Of a stretch of 50,791 bases of DNA, positions 37,974 through 50,714 are shown piece after piece (within the stretch, counting starts at the first letter, position 1; every line of letters starts with the position of its first letter). Below the pieces are notes generated by a model. That model made no database searches, was not told the origin of the DNA, and was given only the letters and a program-made list of their open reading frames with translations. The stretch comes from Saccoglossus kowalevskii (lineage: Eukaryota > Hemichordata > Enteropneusta > Harrimaniidae), in contig NW_003129855.1 in assembly GCF_000003605.2 (NCBI RefSeq), positions 437,330-488,120 of the forward strand, in the 5' to 3' direction. The translations under genes and the position numbers were made by a program.

Positions 37974-40900
37974 TCAATCATCATCGTCATCTGGTACAAA
38001 AATGTCATTTTCTTCAAGAAAAGCTGCGCCTTCTTTACTCATAGTTGCTCCTACATACATGAATGGAACTATCACAATAAATGCCTTTGTTAGTCCCAAT
38101 GTAGTTTTGATGGGCTTAGCATGTAGAGCTCCTGTTGGTGTGGTGGTTTCATTTCTTACTATCATTTGCTGGGTCTGAAAACAACAATAACACATCTTGT
38201 CAGTACACGTAGGCTCTCAACACTAATGTATACTTCAACCTTATTTGTGAACGTTCCTATAAATAATATGTTTAATATACGGTATATATAATACATCGTA
38301 TATCAACCACATGGTGTCCTTTCTCACCCACACATGCCAATAAATGTTCATGGTATCATGCAACATCTATACATATTCTGCCTTGCCATCACACTTTCAT
38401 TGATTTAGACTTAATACAAACCATTAGTATGAGATCCGATTTGACAGACAGTGCATTAAATTGCAATAGATTCAACGTATCTGCCCATGCATAAAGCATT
38501 TTACCTATACTCTATATATAACCAGAAAGAGGGATATCAGTGGCATTGCAGACACAGCTGGATCTATACACGGCAGGTATTTTATTGTATCAAGGAGGAT
38601 TTGTGCCAATTCCTTCATTTTATCATTCCCATGGGAGCACTCAGCTGTGAGCAACTCAGGAAGCATTTAGTATTGAGGGTACTCATAGCTCAAAACTATC
38701 AATAATCTAAGTCAGTTATTTGTATAAGTAAAGATCATGTCAATAGCTTTTGGAACATTCATGCTTTTATCCCTGTCTGCTTCTAATGTTTGAAGTGCAT
38801 CTGTGATAAAGATGCATTATAGAAACCAAAACTTGCATTTTTTTATTGTATATGTAATACTGGATCATTAAAATATGGCCATATTTATACCAAACACATC
38901 TCTGTCAGCGTAAGCACTATTTGAACTAGAACATGTAATAAACCAAATATGGGATCACATACAGTCCTTTTTTAAGTTGCTTTTCGGAAAATTAATACAG
39001 CCATCATATTAGCTAGTATACATAGCGTCTGGATCGTTTTATGAGAATAAATTCTGTCTTGTTCACAAGAGACAACAGCCCACAATCAGAGGTGGAATTT
39101 ATAACCCAGAGTTAGGCACACATGACACTACACTACCAAGGTAACAGATATCAGAAAGTGTGTCATGTTACATGCCACAGATGTCATCCCTGGACTTCAC
39201 TGGACAAGTATCCGGGTGATGTCAATGAACAGGTGTCGTGGACCAATTAATGATTGACACAATAAACTGTGTGACGTCATGGTATTTAAAACTGAGACAG
39301 CATGGTTGTAGGGGTTTAACCGTTTTGTAAGAGAATCCATACTTTCTAGCACTGCAAAGCTTCTGATGAGACTTTCTAATGCAAGTCAGAACACAGGGTA
39401 GCCCACAACATGTAAGAATGATCAATACCCATGAATCAGTTCATCACTGCTTCAATGTTCATGTTAATATTTCCATTTCCCCGATTTCAAATTATTTCAT
39501 TTTGACTAATTGCTGTAGATTTTGTAAAATAGAACCACAGATTTTGAAGAAAAAGTGCTCAAGACAAGAAACTGAAAAACTTCTCATGCATACATACATC
39601 TTTCATGTAAGTGAAATGAATTACTAGTAACTGAGTTTCATTTGATATGCACACATGCAAGTGCTTGACTACAAGGCCACTGGTACGTCTATCAGTTGAT
39701 GTACTGTATAGGGAGAAGCTTAGTTATTAGCTGGCTTTTCTGTCTCTTATTTTACTAAATTAATTAATTAAAATTATGTATTGTTTCAATCACAAACCAA
39801 TGAATTTAAAGTATGCCTGTAGCATCTAATACACTAAATTTAAATTATATTTAATATATTTCTCATTCTACAGTAACTTTAATGTTTTGAAGACGCCGAA
39901 AAATATTTCTCAAGAATATTTGCAAATAAATATCACAACTGGTAATTATGGGTAACAATTGTACGGTACTACCGTACTCTGTGAAGAACAAATGTTATTG
40001 TGTTCCTAATATGGATTCTATTTAAACCAATATAACTCAAATATGGTAATTAGATGTTACACATTGTTACATAGGCATAGAACTACTCTTTGTTACTGAT
40101 CGGTGTTATGGTAATCGATTTCAAAAATTCAAATGAGAGCTATTCAAAGGTATTGTTCCAGTGATAAATATAGAACTGGTATGTAATGACATTCATGAGG
40201 GATGTTCTTGTTGCATAATTGCAATTATATCAGCCAACACTTCCTGCCAGTATTGCAATTTGTTATGAAAAAGTGGCTTTACACAAATCCTGTAGAAAAA
40301 GGAATATTCACTGTGTTTAATTTTAACAGACATTCACTAGGTTTTAAATTCACTGGAAACTTTACATTCTATTGATAATTTTCAATATTCAATGAGTTTA
40401 ATTCAGCGCACTTAGAAATCAGCCAAAAAAAAAAAAAAAAAAAAAAACAGCAAATAATACATTTTATCATGCAATGCAAGTCGATCGATAGTTTCTACCG
40501 ATATCATGCTTGAGTTATGTGAAGCGGATCGAAATATAATTTGGAAAATCGTGCTATTTTCGGGAAGTTTCGATGTCATGGTGTTTTCGCTTTCCTACCT
40601 TGTGTTATTATATGAGTAGTAGGGGAATTTACCGGCGACTGACTAACTATGCCGATCTCACTTTAGGTCATTTTTTATTATCCAAGAAACGTTCCGAGCG
40701 CCTGTGGTACACGCCCCAATAATGACGTCATTTTCCAACGTACAAGTAAACAAACATATGAATTGCACTATTATCGCCTATCACTGTGGAAAACATACAT
40801 ACACTACCAACAAATATAATATTCTGTGTTAGGTGGTGTATATTCTAATTGAGGATGAAATGCATTTTCTGCTGGAATGCAACAAATATAATGAGTTGCG

Positions 40901-41505
40901 TGCCAAACTGTTCAATAAAGCTAAGGATATGATCCCAGCATTTGAAAATGAACCTGCAGAGAAAAAATTCATGGAATTGTTACAGAATGAAAACATTATT
41001 ATACCAGTAGCACAGTTCATAAGTAAAAGCTTTGAAGTCAGGAAGCAGGGTCTTACTTGACATCTTAATGCCTGCTGTCAATTTTGTAATTTTATATTAC
41101 TATTAGATTGTATTTTAGAGATTTTGTATTATTTAGTAATTTAGTGATTGTATTTGTTATTTAGTATATTGTGTTTTTGTTTTGTTTTTTTATAAATATA
41201 TTTCTCCTTGTACTTTGTGACCATTTTCTTTCCCTCCGGGGATTGTGTAAGAGTCAATAAGTAAATAAATAAATTCAATGTACGGATCGAGGTCAGTCTT
41301 AGAGGCCCGGCCGGAAGGTCACTACACAAAACGGTTTTGTAGCCTAGGAACAGTTTAACACAGTTAAAATTTGACAACAACGTTTGGTTGCTTGTACGAA
41401 CACCTCAAAAACAGCAGTACTCACTATCCTTTTAGGTCCATTCCTTGTATAATTTCTTGAAAGCAGGCGAAGGCTTCGCTGCAACAACAAGCCGAGAGAC
41501 GCCAT
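37974..41505 (-). CDS. SMDT1: Essential MCU regulator EMRE (2 exons, 93 aa)
   Basis: EMRE is the small inner-mitochondrial-membrane protein that holds the MCU calcium pore to the MICU gatekeepers. Exon 1 (41425-41505) and exon 2 (37974-38174) join across a 3.25-kb phase-0 intron with a GTGAGT donor and TTTCAG acceptor, giving 93 aa (human precursor 107). Residues 1-20 (MASLGLLLQRSLRLLSRNYT) are arginine-rich without acids, a typical mitochondrial presequence. Then come LHAKPIKTTLG, matching the conserved MCU-contacting segment, one transmembrane helix (about 57-79) with GxxxS at 69-73, and the acidic tail DIFVPDDDDD that binds MICU1. The intron holds a LINE 3' fragment and a 23-A run. The first exon is too short to find by open-frame length alone; homology and phase support it. 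Confidence 0.95.
40425..40447. repeat. Poly-A run of 23
   Basis: This is an uninterrupted A-run in the SMDT1 intron. I could not tie it to a retroelement tail. Confidence 0.9.
40833..41276 (+). mobile_element. LINE 3' end fragment, C-terminal zinc-knuckle remnant and 3' UTR
   Basis: A 75-aa open frame (40833-41060) contains DEMHFLLECNKYNELRAKLF, the EDxxHFLLxC-type pattern found at the C-terminus of many non-LTR reverse transcriptases. A non-coding tail follows and ends at about 41276 in a TAAA-type repeat (GTAAATAAATAAAT), as LINE 3' ends do. It is antisense to SMDT1 in its intron. It is not the same family as the LINE at 23.8 kb. The clade is unresolved. Confidence 0.65.
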
Positions 41506-41532
41506 TTTGGTTCGCAAATCTTTGTGTATCAA

Positions 41533-41545
41533 CCGGAAGTGACGT
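41533..41545 (-). promoter_or_regulatory. ETS/CRE composite site upstream of SMDT1
   Basis: On the plus strand CCGGAAGT (41533-41540) overlaps TGACGT (41540-41545), the classic ETS/CREB composite of TATA-less housekeeping promoters. It lies 28-40 nt before the SMDT1 ATG. The ATG is itself in AAAATGGCG, a YY1-like context. Confidence 0.5.
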
Positions 41546-44472
41546 TATAATGACAACATAGCTCCCGATAACAAAAGAGAAGTATTAATAGTATTTGCTG
41601 GCAACTGGCCCAGCCGTGGCAATTTTATTTTATTTTTATGATAAATGTTTTATATTATTGAATCTTGTTGCGAAATCCTGTTCACAGGGCCAGAGATTTC
41701 GTTTATAAAAGCAATTATCATAAAACTTTTAACCATAACTGGGTGGCCAGTCTAGCGACCATGGTGACCAACCATTATAATATCATTAATTATATCACAT
41801 CATAGACCTTAACAATATATACAACAATGCACAGAAATAAATTTTGCAAAACAAAATCCTGCAGTGAAAATGATAGAAAACACAAAAAACAAATAAATAA
41901 AACACAAAAAGTAGAGAAGCGACAAATTCATTGTCCGGTCGCAATGCATTTTTTCCACAGAAAAAAGAAAGAAGCTTTACTCAAAATATTTACAGAAAAT
42001 TGTGAGAATTTTGAATTGTTACAAAACATAGACAAACTTTACTTATTTACAGCACGAATGTCAATTGTAGACAAACTTTCATTTCATCAAAACAGCATTT
42101 TCTATAAGTTAGAGACAACAATAAGTAAAGCGATTCTTTTTTTTTGAAGACTTCATTGACTATGTTTTAATACTTTATTCACATTCTCCGATCAAATAGA
42201 AATGTATCTTCTTCAGCTGTAATAAAGTAATAAAGTTGATTTTATCATACACGACACTACCATTAATGTATAGCACACGTATATGGTAATTTATTACAGA
42301 ATTACAAAATACAAAACTGCATACTGTGGTTAATTACCGAGATTTTCCACTAGAATATAAATAAATGGCATGACAAATAATTCAGTCTCTGGCGGTATTC
42401 AGTGTCAAAATAAGCAGTCATGGTTTTCAGGTTAAATAAAACAGAGGGCGCCAGCACGCAGTTATGAACTTAGTGGGAAAAAAACATGATTTTCGCATGA
42501 GTGCACGACGTCGTCTTCTGTGTCTTGGTACACTTGGGGCTGAGAATTAAAATAACAATTCTGAATATTGTTCAAAAAAATCGCACTGTATTGTTTATTG
42601 CATTCACCACACATCGTCCTGTTTTCACACGAAATGCTAGCAAGAATAAATATTCAATGTTGTAAATCTAAACTAGTAAATATTTCTTTATCTGACATCT
42701 TTTTATTATATATTATATATAATATGCAATTTGTTCTCGTCATTCTTGCTACTATCCTCAAAACCATTCACTCGACATTCAGGTTACTATCCGCACAACA
42801 AAACCATTCACTCGACATTCAGGTTACTATCCGCACAACAAAACCATTCACTCGACATTCAGGTTACTATCCGCACAACAAAACCATTCAATGTACACTG
42901 AAGCAAAAGGTTTATATTGGCCGATTTAATCACATTACAATATTATTAAAAGACATAAACATGCTCGTCACTTGTTGATTGGCTAGTTGGTATCATATTC
43001 CATTGATATTTATAAATATGGACACAATGAAGATGAAAAAAATATTGTGCTGAAAGAATATGCATAGTTTACTCGAATTGGCCTCCAGGTGGCGCTGTTG
43101 CATATTATGCCACTCAAAATATGAATAACCCAAAAGCGTTTAATTTCAGAATTTTACAAACTGTTAAATAAAAAAAAAGCTTTGACAACATTGGTGTCTA
43201 GAGAGCGCTGTTGATTGTGCTCCATATCTAAAAACATACAAAATTTTGCCTTCAATCAATCAAACAAGGTTATTGTGTTATCTGCTCCACTAATCCTATT
43301 ATCAAACCCAATCACTATGCTTGGATTTGAATAAGAATGATTTCAAATGGGAAAAAAAATTAGGTTTTTAATTTATATGTAAAGACGAGTTTTTGGATTG
43401 ACTCTAGTGCATTCTGCCAAATGAGTGACGGTACACCAGGGAGATGGTTGAGTTGATTGTTTACCCAGAACCACAAATCAGGAGTTCAGTCTTCCCTGCA
43501 TTCACATAAGAATTACGAAAAAACAAGAAAACATTTAAGGAGACAGCATTCCAGGAATGTTGCTGGGTACTGTTATCATTGTTATACACCATTGGCATTC
43601 TCCCTACAACAGATTTGAATTTGTATGACCTTTAGCTTTGTAACACTAAAGACAACCAATCACAATCCCCCAGCAAGGCGTCCGTTACAAACAAATGAAA
43701 AATTGCGACTAAATCAGACTATATTAGGTCAACATCACTGTTTATTTTCTCATGCAGGATACTCAATCACACATGTTTCTGTATTGATACAACTACAGTG
43801 TACGTGTACCATGATATAAGCCATCAAATCTACCGGTAACCCCAAGAATCGGGTTCTATCAAGAGTGACGTATCATTATTCAAGCTTTTAGGCATCTCTC
43901 TGCCATCCAAATTTTGAAGCATCAACAAACATTACAGTAAAATCACAGACTTAACATCCTTTCAAATTCCAAATGCCTTCTTCATCTTCTGAGAATGTAA
44001 TTAAAATTTGAGTACAAATACAAATGTTAAATTTATTTCAATTCAATACAAGGCAGCTATACTTTCAGAAAACGTCCAGAAAGAAGAAATCTCAATTAAT
44101 TTATGCAATCCCACACAGGACCATCAATTAATCCTGGAATCAAGGTGACAACTTCGAACTCACCTATCGAGGCAGTCCTTCTCTAATAATGTATGAATGA
44201 ATAATGCCACACTGCTTCAAAATAATTCCTTCAATCAGCTGTGTTTATTGCGCAAGTAAGTCTTCACCTGATTCTCACTGCTTCAAACAGTGATCATGCG
44301 AGTTATCGCAGCAAGAATAAACATTCTTAATGACAGAAACATTCCGTTTATTACAATTATATCATATTTTATTTCTCATTCCTCCCATGATTAATGGATT
44401 CCATATTCACAAAGTATCAGCAAGTAAAATAAAAGTTACAACTAATAATTAACTAAAAGGTAAGTTTTCCCG
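41546..44472. other. Intergenic region between SMDT1 and HAGH
   Basis: I see no recognisable gene. The open frames at 41827-42147 (lysine-rich, 106 aa) and 42568-42978 (running through a minisatellite) have no known domain. AT-rich low-complexity sequence dominates. Confidence 0.4.
42759..42890. repeat. Minisatellite, 3.3 identical copies of 40 bp
   Basis: The unit begins CAAAACCATTCACTCGACAT and ends ACTATCCGCACAA, starting at 42759, 42799 and 42839 with a partial fourth. The full copies are identical, which points to recent expansion. Confidence 0.95.
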
Positions 44473-44478
44473 TTTATT
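44473..44478 (-). terminator. HAGH polyadenylation signal AATAAA
   Basis: The minus strand reads AATAAA 27-32 nt past the HAGH stop codon. It is the nearest candidate, though unusually close to the stop. Confidence 0.5.
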
Positions 44479-44504
44479 AATTTATATTATTAGGTGCACA
44501 CATA

Positions 44505-47500
44505 TTATACTTTTGATTTAAAACTATCTTTTTCTCTGCGTAATTCCGCCATTGTGGCTATGCCATCCTTCTGTCCGGTGTGTTTCTGTAGAGATTCTTC
44601 ACTGAAATATAATAAGAAATTTAATTATTCATTTAATTAATATATAGTACTGTAATACACTATGGATAAGTATTACATTATCATTGTGGTATGACAGTAC
44701 ATGTGGTTGTTTTCGTGATATATCAAGAAATTGAAATTATAGATGCTGTTATTAAAAGATACTACAGTCGACTTACTTTACTCTCATAAATGGATTGTAA
44801 GTTAGTTCTTCACCAATGGTGGATGGGATAGTTGGCTCATTCTTGGATCTGCGTGTCTGCAAATAAAATAACATATAAAATGATGTGCATTTATATAGCA
44901 TGGATTTTATCGTCTAATTTTATCAGTCATCAGACAGCGTGTTGAATTTCATATTAAAGCAGACAGTGTATTTTACACACATTGTGTACGTCTCCTACGA
45001 GACCCATAGACAGTATGGATTGTATACTGTAAAACAAATGGAAATAGCTACATGCCATTTTAACGAATTTGACTCATTACATGAACTAACAGAATCTTAA
45101 TTTATCTAAAGTGTCAACAATCTCATTGTGATAATATACTTTATTCTAAATTAGCGACATCTTGAATTAGCAAAATTACAGGTTAGCTAAATTTTTTACA
45201 TGTTTTACAATGTACTGTAGAATACTTTATTTTCGCTGAAGGGATGATTCTGTGAAAATAAAATCCAGCGAATATACTTTTTTTCCTATATTTCACATTA
45301 AACTCATCAAAAATCAGTGAAAATAAGTTCCACACAAAACGCCCAAAAAGCCTTTTCAGCGAAAATTTATTCCAGCAAAAATAAAGTATTCCACAGTATG
45401 TTGGGTTATAAACATTAAGGTTAAATATGGCCAGGGACTATATAGAGTGGTCAACAAATTAAATTTAATCATGACAAATTGCCTGAGGTTACACTCACTT
45501 TGGCCCAGGAAAACTTCTCTTCAATTGCATTATTAGCTGGTTCTACATGCTGGGCAAATGCTAAATTGTTGACGCTATACTCATGACCACAGTAAACTCT
45601 CTGAAAGTGAAATAGCAAGAAATGATTTAACAATACACTGTTAACAACACAAAATGTTGCTCCTTTTGATGAGTAGATACTGGAGTTTCATGCAGGGCCT
45701 AAACATAAGTATATGTCATGGTCTAAAGAATTCAACTCAAAATATATTTGGATGTTGTGATTCTCCTGAAGCGAAATTTGGTATTACCAGTAATATGACA
45801 ATAAATTCCATGGCAACTCTATGATGCAGCTTAAGTTTGTCACTGTTACCATAGCAATTTCCCATACATTTTGTAGTTGGTGGTAGTCTGATAACAGCCT
45901 ATAAGCATGTTGCTTCTATTTATATGTTGTGCTGTAGGCCAGTCTTTTTATAGACCTTCATGCTCAGATCCTCCTATACATGATAATCTATTTTTGAAAA
46001 TGAAATAATTTTTTTTTTCTCGTGTTAACTGGCATTCAACTGACCAAAAATAAAATTAAAATTTGTTTTGTATTGCGAACAGTTGGATCAAAACCCTGAA
46101 GTAGACATAGGGAAATCATCATTTTGTATTAAAGACTTAAATTAGCATCATGTTACTTGCTAACATCTAAGGCTCGAAACCGCCTGTTCTCCTCTCCTGA
46201 ATTGTCATCTAAAAATGTCCGAGCAACAAGGACCTAAAAACAGTCTTGCCTTATTATCCAAGCAGAGTATAATAATTGCCATACATCCACCCACCCTGCC
46301 TACTTTGTATGTATCACTGCATGAAGGAATCAAACCATCTAAGATCCAAGGAATAACAGGCCTTGAATGGAGATGTGCAATGTATTGTAATGAACGCAAG
46401 GAAACAACATGCGCAAATATGTTCAATGACCTTTATAATAATTCCTTATAGAGAAGAAATCGCAGCTTTGCAGTTCAGATAAAGTCTCCAGATGTGACAA
46501 ATATTGAATACCCATCTGTTCTGGGTTTATTATGTGGTAGTGCATTGATTTCAAGCACTGAATAGTTATTGCCTGATATGTGGACCCATATGGTATCAAT
46601 CGACCAATGAGAACATGTCATTTTAATAATCTGCTATTATAACCTGATTATGATATCATATGATTAAAATGGCGTCTTGCTTTAAAAATACTGTTTTGTA
46701 GCAGTGAAAATTTCTCTAGGGTCCAAAGATTTTGTTTTTAATAATGCTATAAAATCTTCAAATTAGGAAAATTCCTAACGATGAAAACTATATCAATTGC
46801 AGAAAGTATACTGATTTTCTCTGTTTTTTTTTTGCTTTTTCAATGTTTTTCATCCATTTCAATAAATATACAAGGAAAAATAAAAGATATTACTCACTGT
46901 GTTTGCAGGAAGCTTGCTCAATACTTCTACTAATGCCCTGTACATTTCTTGTGCTGTGCCCTCGAAAAATTTACCACATCCACCTAGAAACAATGTGTCA
47001 CCTAAGAAAACAATAAAATGAAGGGATGAATTATACAACAGAACTATGTTGGTAATGAGACAGAAATTTAACACATTGCCTGATGAAATAGCTTCCACAA
47101 ATAGCAGATATTAATTGTATGTGTTAATATTCAAGGAATACCAATTGTCACTACTGGTTGGCACAAGTTATAGTTCTTTAAAACTTTTGCAATGGTTTTG
47201 CCTGTATATACGGTAAAACCATTTATTTTTTCACTATTTTGATGTTTTGAGCAATTTCATAGGGTTAAAAGTTGGCAGGGAAACAATGAGTTCTATTGTT
47301 ATTTTTTATTGTTCACGTAGATTAAATTTGGAAAATTTTACTGTAAACAAAGCAAAATTAAAAACCAATGAATAATTGGTTGCAACAACAAAATGAATTC
47401 CCCATTCACTTTGTTATTGGATGAATATATACCATAAACCCAATTGTTAGAATAGATGTGAAGGTTTATATTATCTCTGCAATTCCATTATTTGTGATTT

Positions 47501-50281
47501 ATTTGGCTATATATAATGTTCAGTGTTATTTTTGATCATTGAATGAGGACATGCATTTATATACATTAATTTCCCCATGCAAACTCATATTTCAATTTCA
47601 TGTAAATGTATTTTACATGCATCAATGTTGTTTTCAGACGAATATCAAACACGTCATAGTGTGACTGCCATAGCCATAGCTCTCTGTAAATAAGTCCACT
47701 GAACTATTCCCAACATGATGTTACATTGAGAATAGTTCATCCCGTGTGGAAGATAAACGATCATGTTTTCACCAACCAGTGCCAAAGCCAACTTTTATTA
47801 CCATTCCAAAATTTTAAACCTGTAATAATTGTTTTGTAATTATTCTAAAATTTTGATCAAAACTTTGGTCCAAAATTATTAAAGAAATTATAGAAAAATA
47901 CATAAAAACAGTAAAAACAAGTCATTGAAAATGACATAGTCCCCGTTAAGTTTTGGAAAGTTCTATTTGTGCTCGTCATATTAAAGCAGAGGGGTTGTCG
48001 CGAGTGTGTCCTTGAAACTTGAGTTCCAAGTGGCATATACAACAAATTGTTTATTTACATCAAAACACGTGTTCCGTGTAGTAGTAATATGGCCAAAAAT
48101 AAAAACAGCCGTTATTCGTCCATCTTTGATCTGATTATGAACACACTGATATGTATGATGTATGTGCCAATACGAATGAAAATGGTACATAAATTGTGGA
48201 AGTAAAGCCAAAAAGTCAGATGTCAATCGGCCATCCTTGACCAGATTTTGAAACATATTGTCATGGACATGCATCCTAACATGTATAAAGTACATGTATG
48301 TGCAAAATTTGAATGAAAACTGACAGAGCATGCATAAAGAGATACCGCATAAAAAAAACAAAAAAACAAGATGCCTGCCAGTTGACCATCTTTGATCCAA
48401 TTGCGAAATAAATCATCATGAACATGTATCCTAATATGTATAATCTATGCACCAAGTTTGAATGACAACTGACAAAGCATGTCCAAAATACAACATTTTC
48501 AAAAAACAAATTGGCTGCTAGTCGGCCATTTTGAATCGAATCGCTAAACCACTGCATGTGCATATGTCCCACATAAGGTACTAGGCACATGCAAAGAATG
48601 AACGGAATCGGCCCACAGGATTCTGAAATATGACTCTGGACAGACTGACGGACGGACACACGGACGAACAAACAGACTCAAGAACTCACATACGGCCGGG
48701 GACATGTATCCTAACATGTATGATCTATGTACTAAATTTGAATGAAAACTGACAAAGCATGTCCGAAATACGTCATTTCCAAAAAAACAAGATGGCTGCC
48801 AGTCGGCCATCTTTGATCCAATTGTGAAATAAATCGTCATGGACATGTATCCTAACATGTATAATCTATGTACCAAGTTTGAAAGAAAACTGCCAAAGCA
48901 TGTCCAAAATACACTATTTTCAAAAAACAAGATGGCTGCCAGTCGGCCATTTTGAATCGAATCACTAAACCACTGCATGTGCATATGTCCCACATAAAGT
49001 ACTAGACAAAGAATGAACAGAATCGATCCAAGGGATTCTGAGATATGACTCCGGACGGACGCACACCAAATTATAAGTCCCCGTTTTCGGACTTCGTCCG
49101 AACGAGGACTAATAATTTGGTGGGAAAATAATGGTTCTCGAAGTGTTATACATGATGAAGATTTTACCTGAAAATACAGCTCCATCTTGACCACCATTCC
49201 CAGTCACATAGTAACAAATATGTCCAGATGTATGACATGGTGTTGACAGGCATTTTACATTCAATTCACCGATCTAAAAGAGAATATTCATGATATAAAC
49301 ATACTAATCTACATAAAACATATCAAACAACAACAAAAAGTGATTTAATTTACACATATACTGTATTTGCTCTATGAAGTGTATTTAAACCAAAAATCAT
49401 ATTTGTTGTTGAACCATTAAAATATTACTTATTTAATCATAAACTACGATGTACTAAAATATTATAAAAGAGAAAACACTGTAGCAATATATATTCTTCT
49501 GAAAAAATAATGAAAACCTAAGAGTTCTACTACTAATGTCTTGACAGTTTCCATAATATTATAAGGTCTATATTGCTTTCTTGTACCAGGGTATAAGTTC
49601 AAATAAAGTGAAAGTTCAATTCATAAAATACTGATAAGACAAACAACAAGCTTTATGGTACAGCACCAGCTTGTAGGTAACAATCAAGTCTTGTGTTCAT
49701 TTTTCAGATTTAGTGAGGGGATGAAATATCACCAAAGTATTTCAAAATATTGAGAATTTTATTTTTATTACTAGAGCAGAAAAGTTTCTGTAGAATTTTA
49801 TACCACCATAAGTGTCACCTAACTTAGAAGAAATGAAAAAAATGTTGGTGTTTACAATGAAGGGCTAGAAAACAAAACTTGGTAGGAAGGGCGTCTTATT
49901 TTATTTTATTTTATTTAATTGCTTGAGCATAGTCATAACTGCAGATGTCAAAAATGACATCTTATTTCTTTTGTAAAATTGTGTGCTAGTCATTTGCTGC
50001 ATAGAAAACAGGAAATGAAAATAAATAAATAACAACGTCAGTGCAATGACCACTGCTAATTTTCATTTGAATAAATAATAAATAAGATACACTACAATTT
50101 ACCAAGAAATAAAGTAAATAAGATTATCAGAAACACTAAACTTATTATTTTGCTTTGCCTAACCTTGAACTCGTCGCCATGCTTCACTTTATTTGTCATT
50201 TTTTCAATCCGATCATCTCCTCCATAAACTTTTAAACCAGTCACCATGGAAACCATCTTTTTGTTCCCGCCGGCATGATCC
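44505..50281 (-). CDS. HAGH: Hydroxyacylglutathione hydrolase (glyoxalase II), 3' six exons, partial
   Basis: This is a metallo-beta-lactamase-fold thioesterase that hydrolyses S-D-lactoylglutathione to D-lactate and glutathione, the second step of methylglyoxal detoxification. Exons in order are 50164-50281, 49168-49273, 46898-47001, 45499-45600, 44777-44856 and 44505-44601. Phases agree at every GT/AG junction, giving 201 codons to the stop. The first visible exon starts with the last base of a Trp codon and then DHAGGN, so the THHHWDH metal motif is split by an intron and its first half lies beyond the window. The remaining metal ligands are in CHTSGH, GDTLF and CGHEY, and the glutathione-contacting RREKDSF is near the end. 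The C-terminal tail is short (KSKV). The intron at 47002-49167 holds a Helentron-like element. Confidence 0.96.
45213..45398. mobile_element. MITE with ~25-bp terminal inverted repeats, copy 2
   Basis: This is the same family as 31408-31603. It starts TACTGTAGAATACTTTATTT and ends AAATAAAGTATTCCACAGTA, and shares the interior TTCCTATATTTCACATTAAA and CTCATCAAAAATCAGTGAAA. It lies in an HAGH intron. Confidence 0.85.
46693..46790 (+). repeat. Dispersed repeat, copy 2 (partner at 27072)
   Basis: This stretch shares TTTTGTAGCAGTGAAAAT and TCTAGGGTCC with the copy in the G-alpha intron. It lies in an HAGH intron, and its boundaries are unclear. Confidence 0.45.
47938..49120 (+). mobile_element. 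Helentron/pearl-like non-autonomous element, family B
   Basis: The left end, AGTCCCCGTT (47938-47947), recurs as the left arm of a terminal hairpin, 49066-49120, whose outer arms are CCAAATTATAAGTCC and GGACTAATAATTTGG and inner arms CGGAC and GTCCG. Between them lie about six diverged core units of roughly 140 bp, each with a form of GGCTGCCAGTCGGCCAT followed by CCTAACATGTATAATCTATG and AAACTGACAAAGCATGTCC. GACGGACGG-type microsatellite stretches are at about 48640-48670 and 49050-49063. Tandem core, ACGG-like microsatellite and terminal hairpin match the HINE/pearl plan. Open frames in it (47981-49197, minus) are repeat-derived and not genes. It lies in an HAGH intron. Confidence 0.65.
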
Positions 50282-50714
50282 CTGTTTGAAGAGAGATTGT
50301 ATAATGACACATGCAGTCATTCAGATCTAACAGCTTTTTGACATTGAGATGTTTAAGAAATGTTTACCAATTAACTTTGACTAGATCATCACTATAGATT
50401 GGATTTAGCACTCTGAGAAAAACAATTTTTTGCCAGTTGTATATATATATATATATCAGATCAAATTGTAAAACTGCAACTGCATCTCAATTATTGTTCA
50501 CCATCTTGTAATGTGTTGTACACCAAAACAGCAACACTGCTAGTTTAAACACATTGACTGTTTTGGTGTATACTACTTGTTGATATTTTTTATAAGTTGT
50601 GTATTTTCATGTTTTGCCAAATGCAGACAGGTTTTTCCTACTAAGATTTAGATTAGAAGGCCCAATCACATAAATAGATTGAATTATATTCTAGCTTTCA
50701 CACACTATATTTAG

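Noticed and set aside
41827-42147. 106-aa lysine-rich plus-strand open frame as a gene
   Set aside because: It has no recognisable domain, no splice context and a composition expected from AT-rich DNA.
47981-49197. Overlapping minus-strand open frames of 131-217 aa
   Set aside because: They lie in the tandem core of the Helentron-like element and run into HAGH exon sequence in the wrong frame.
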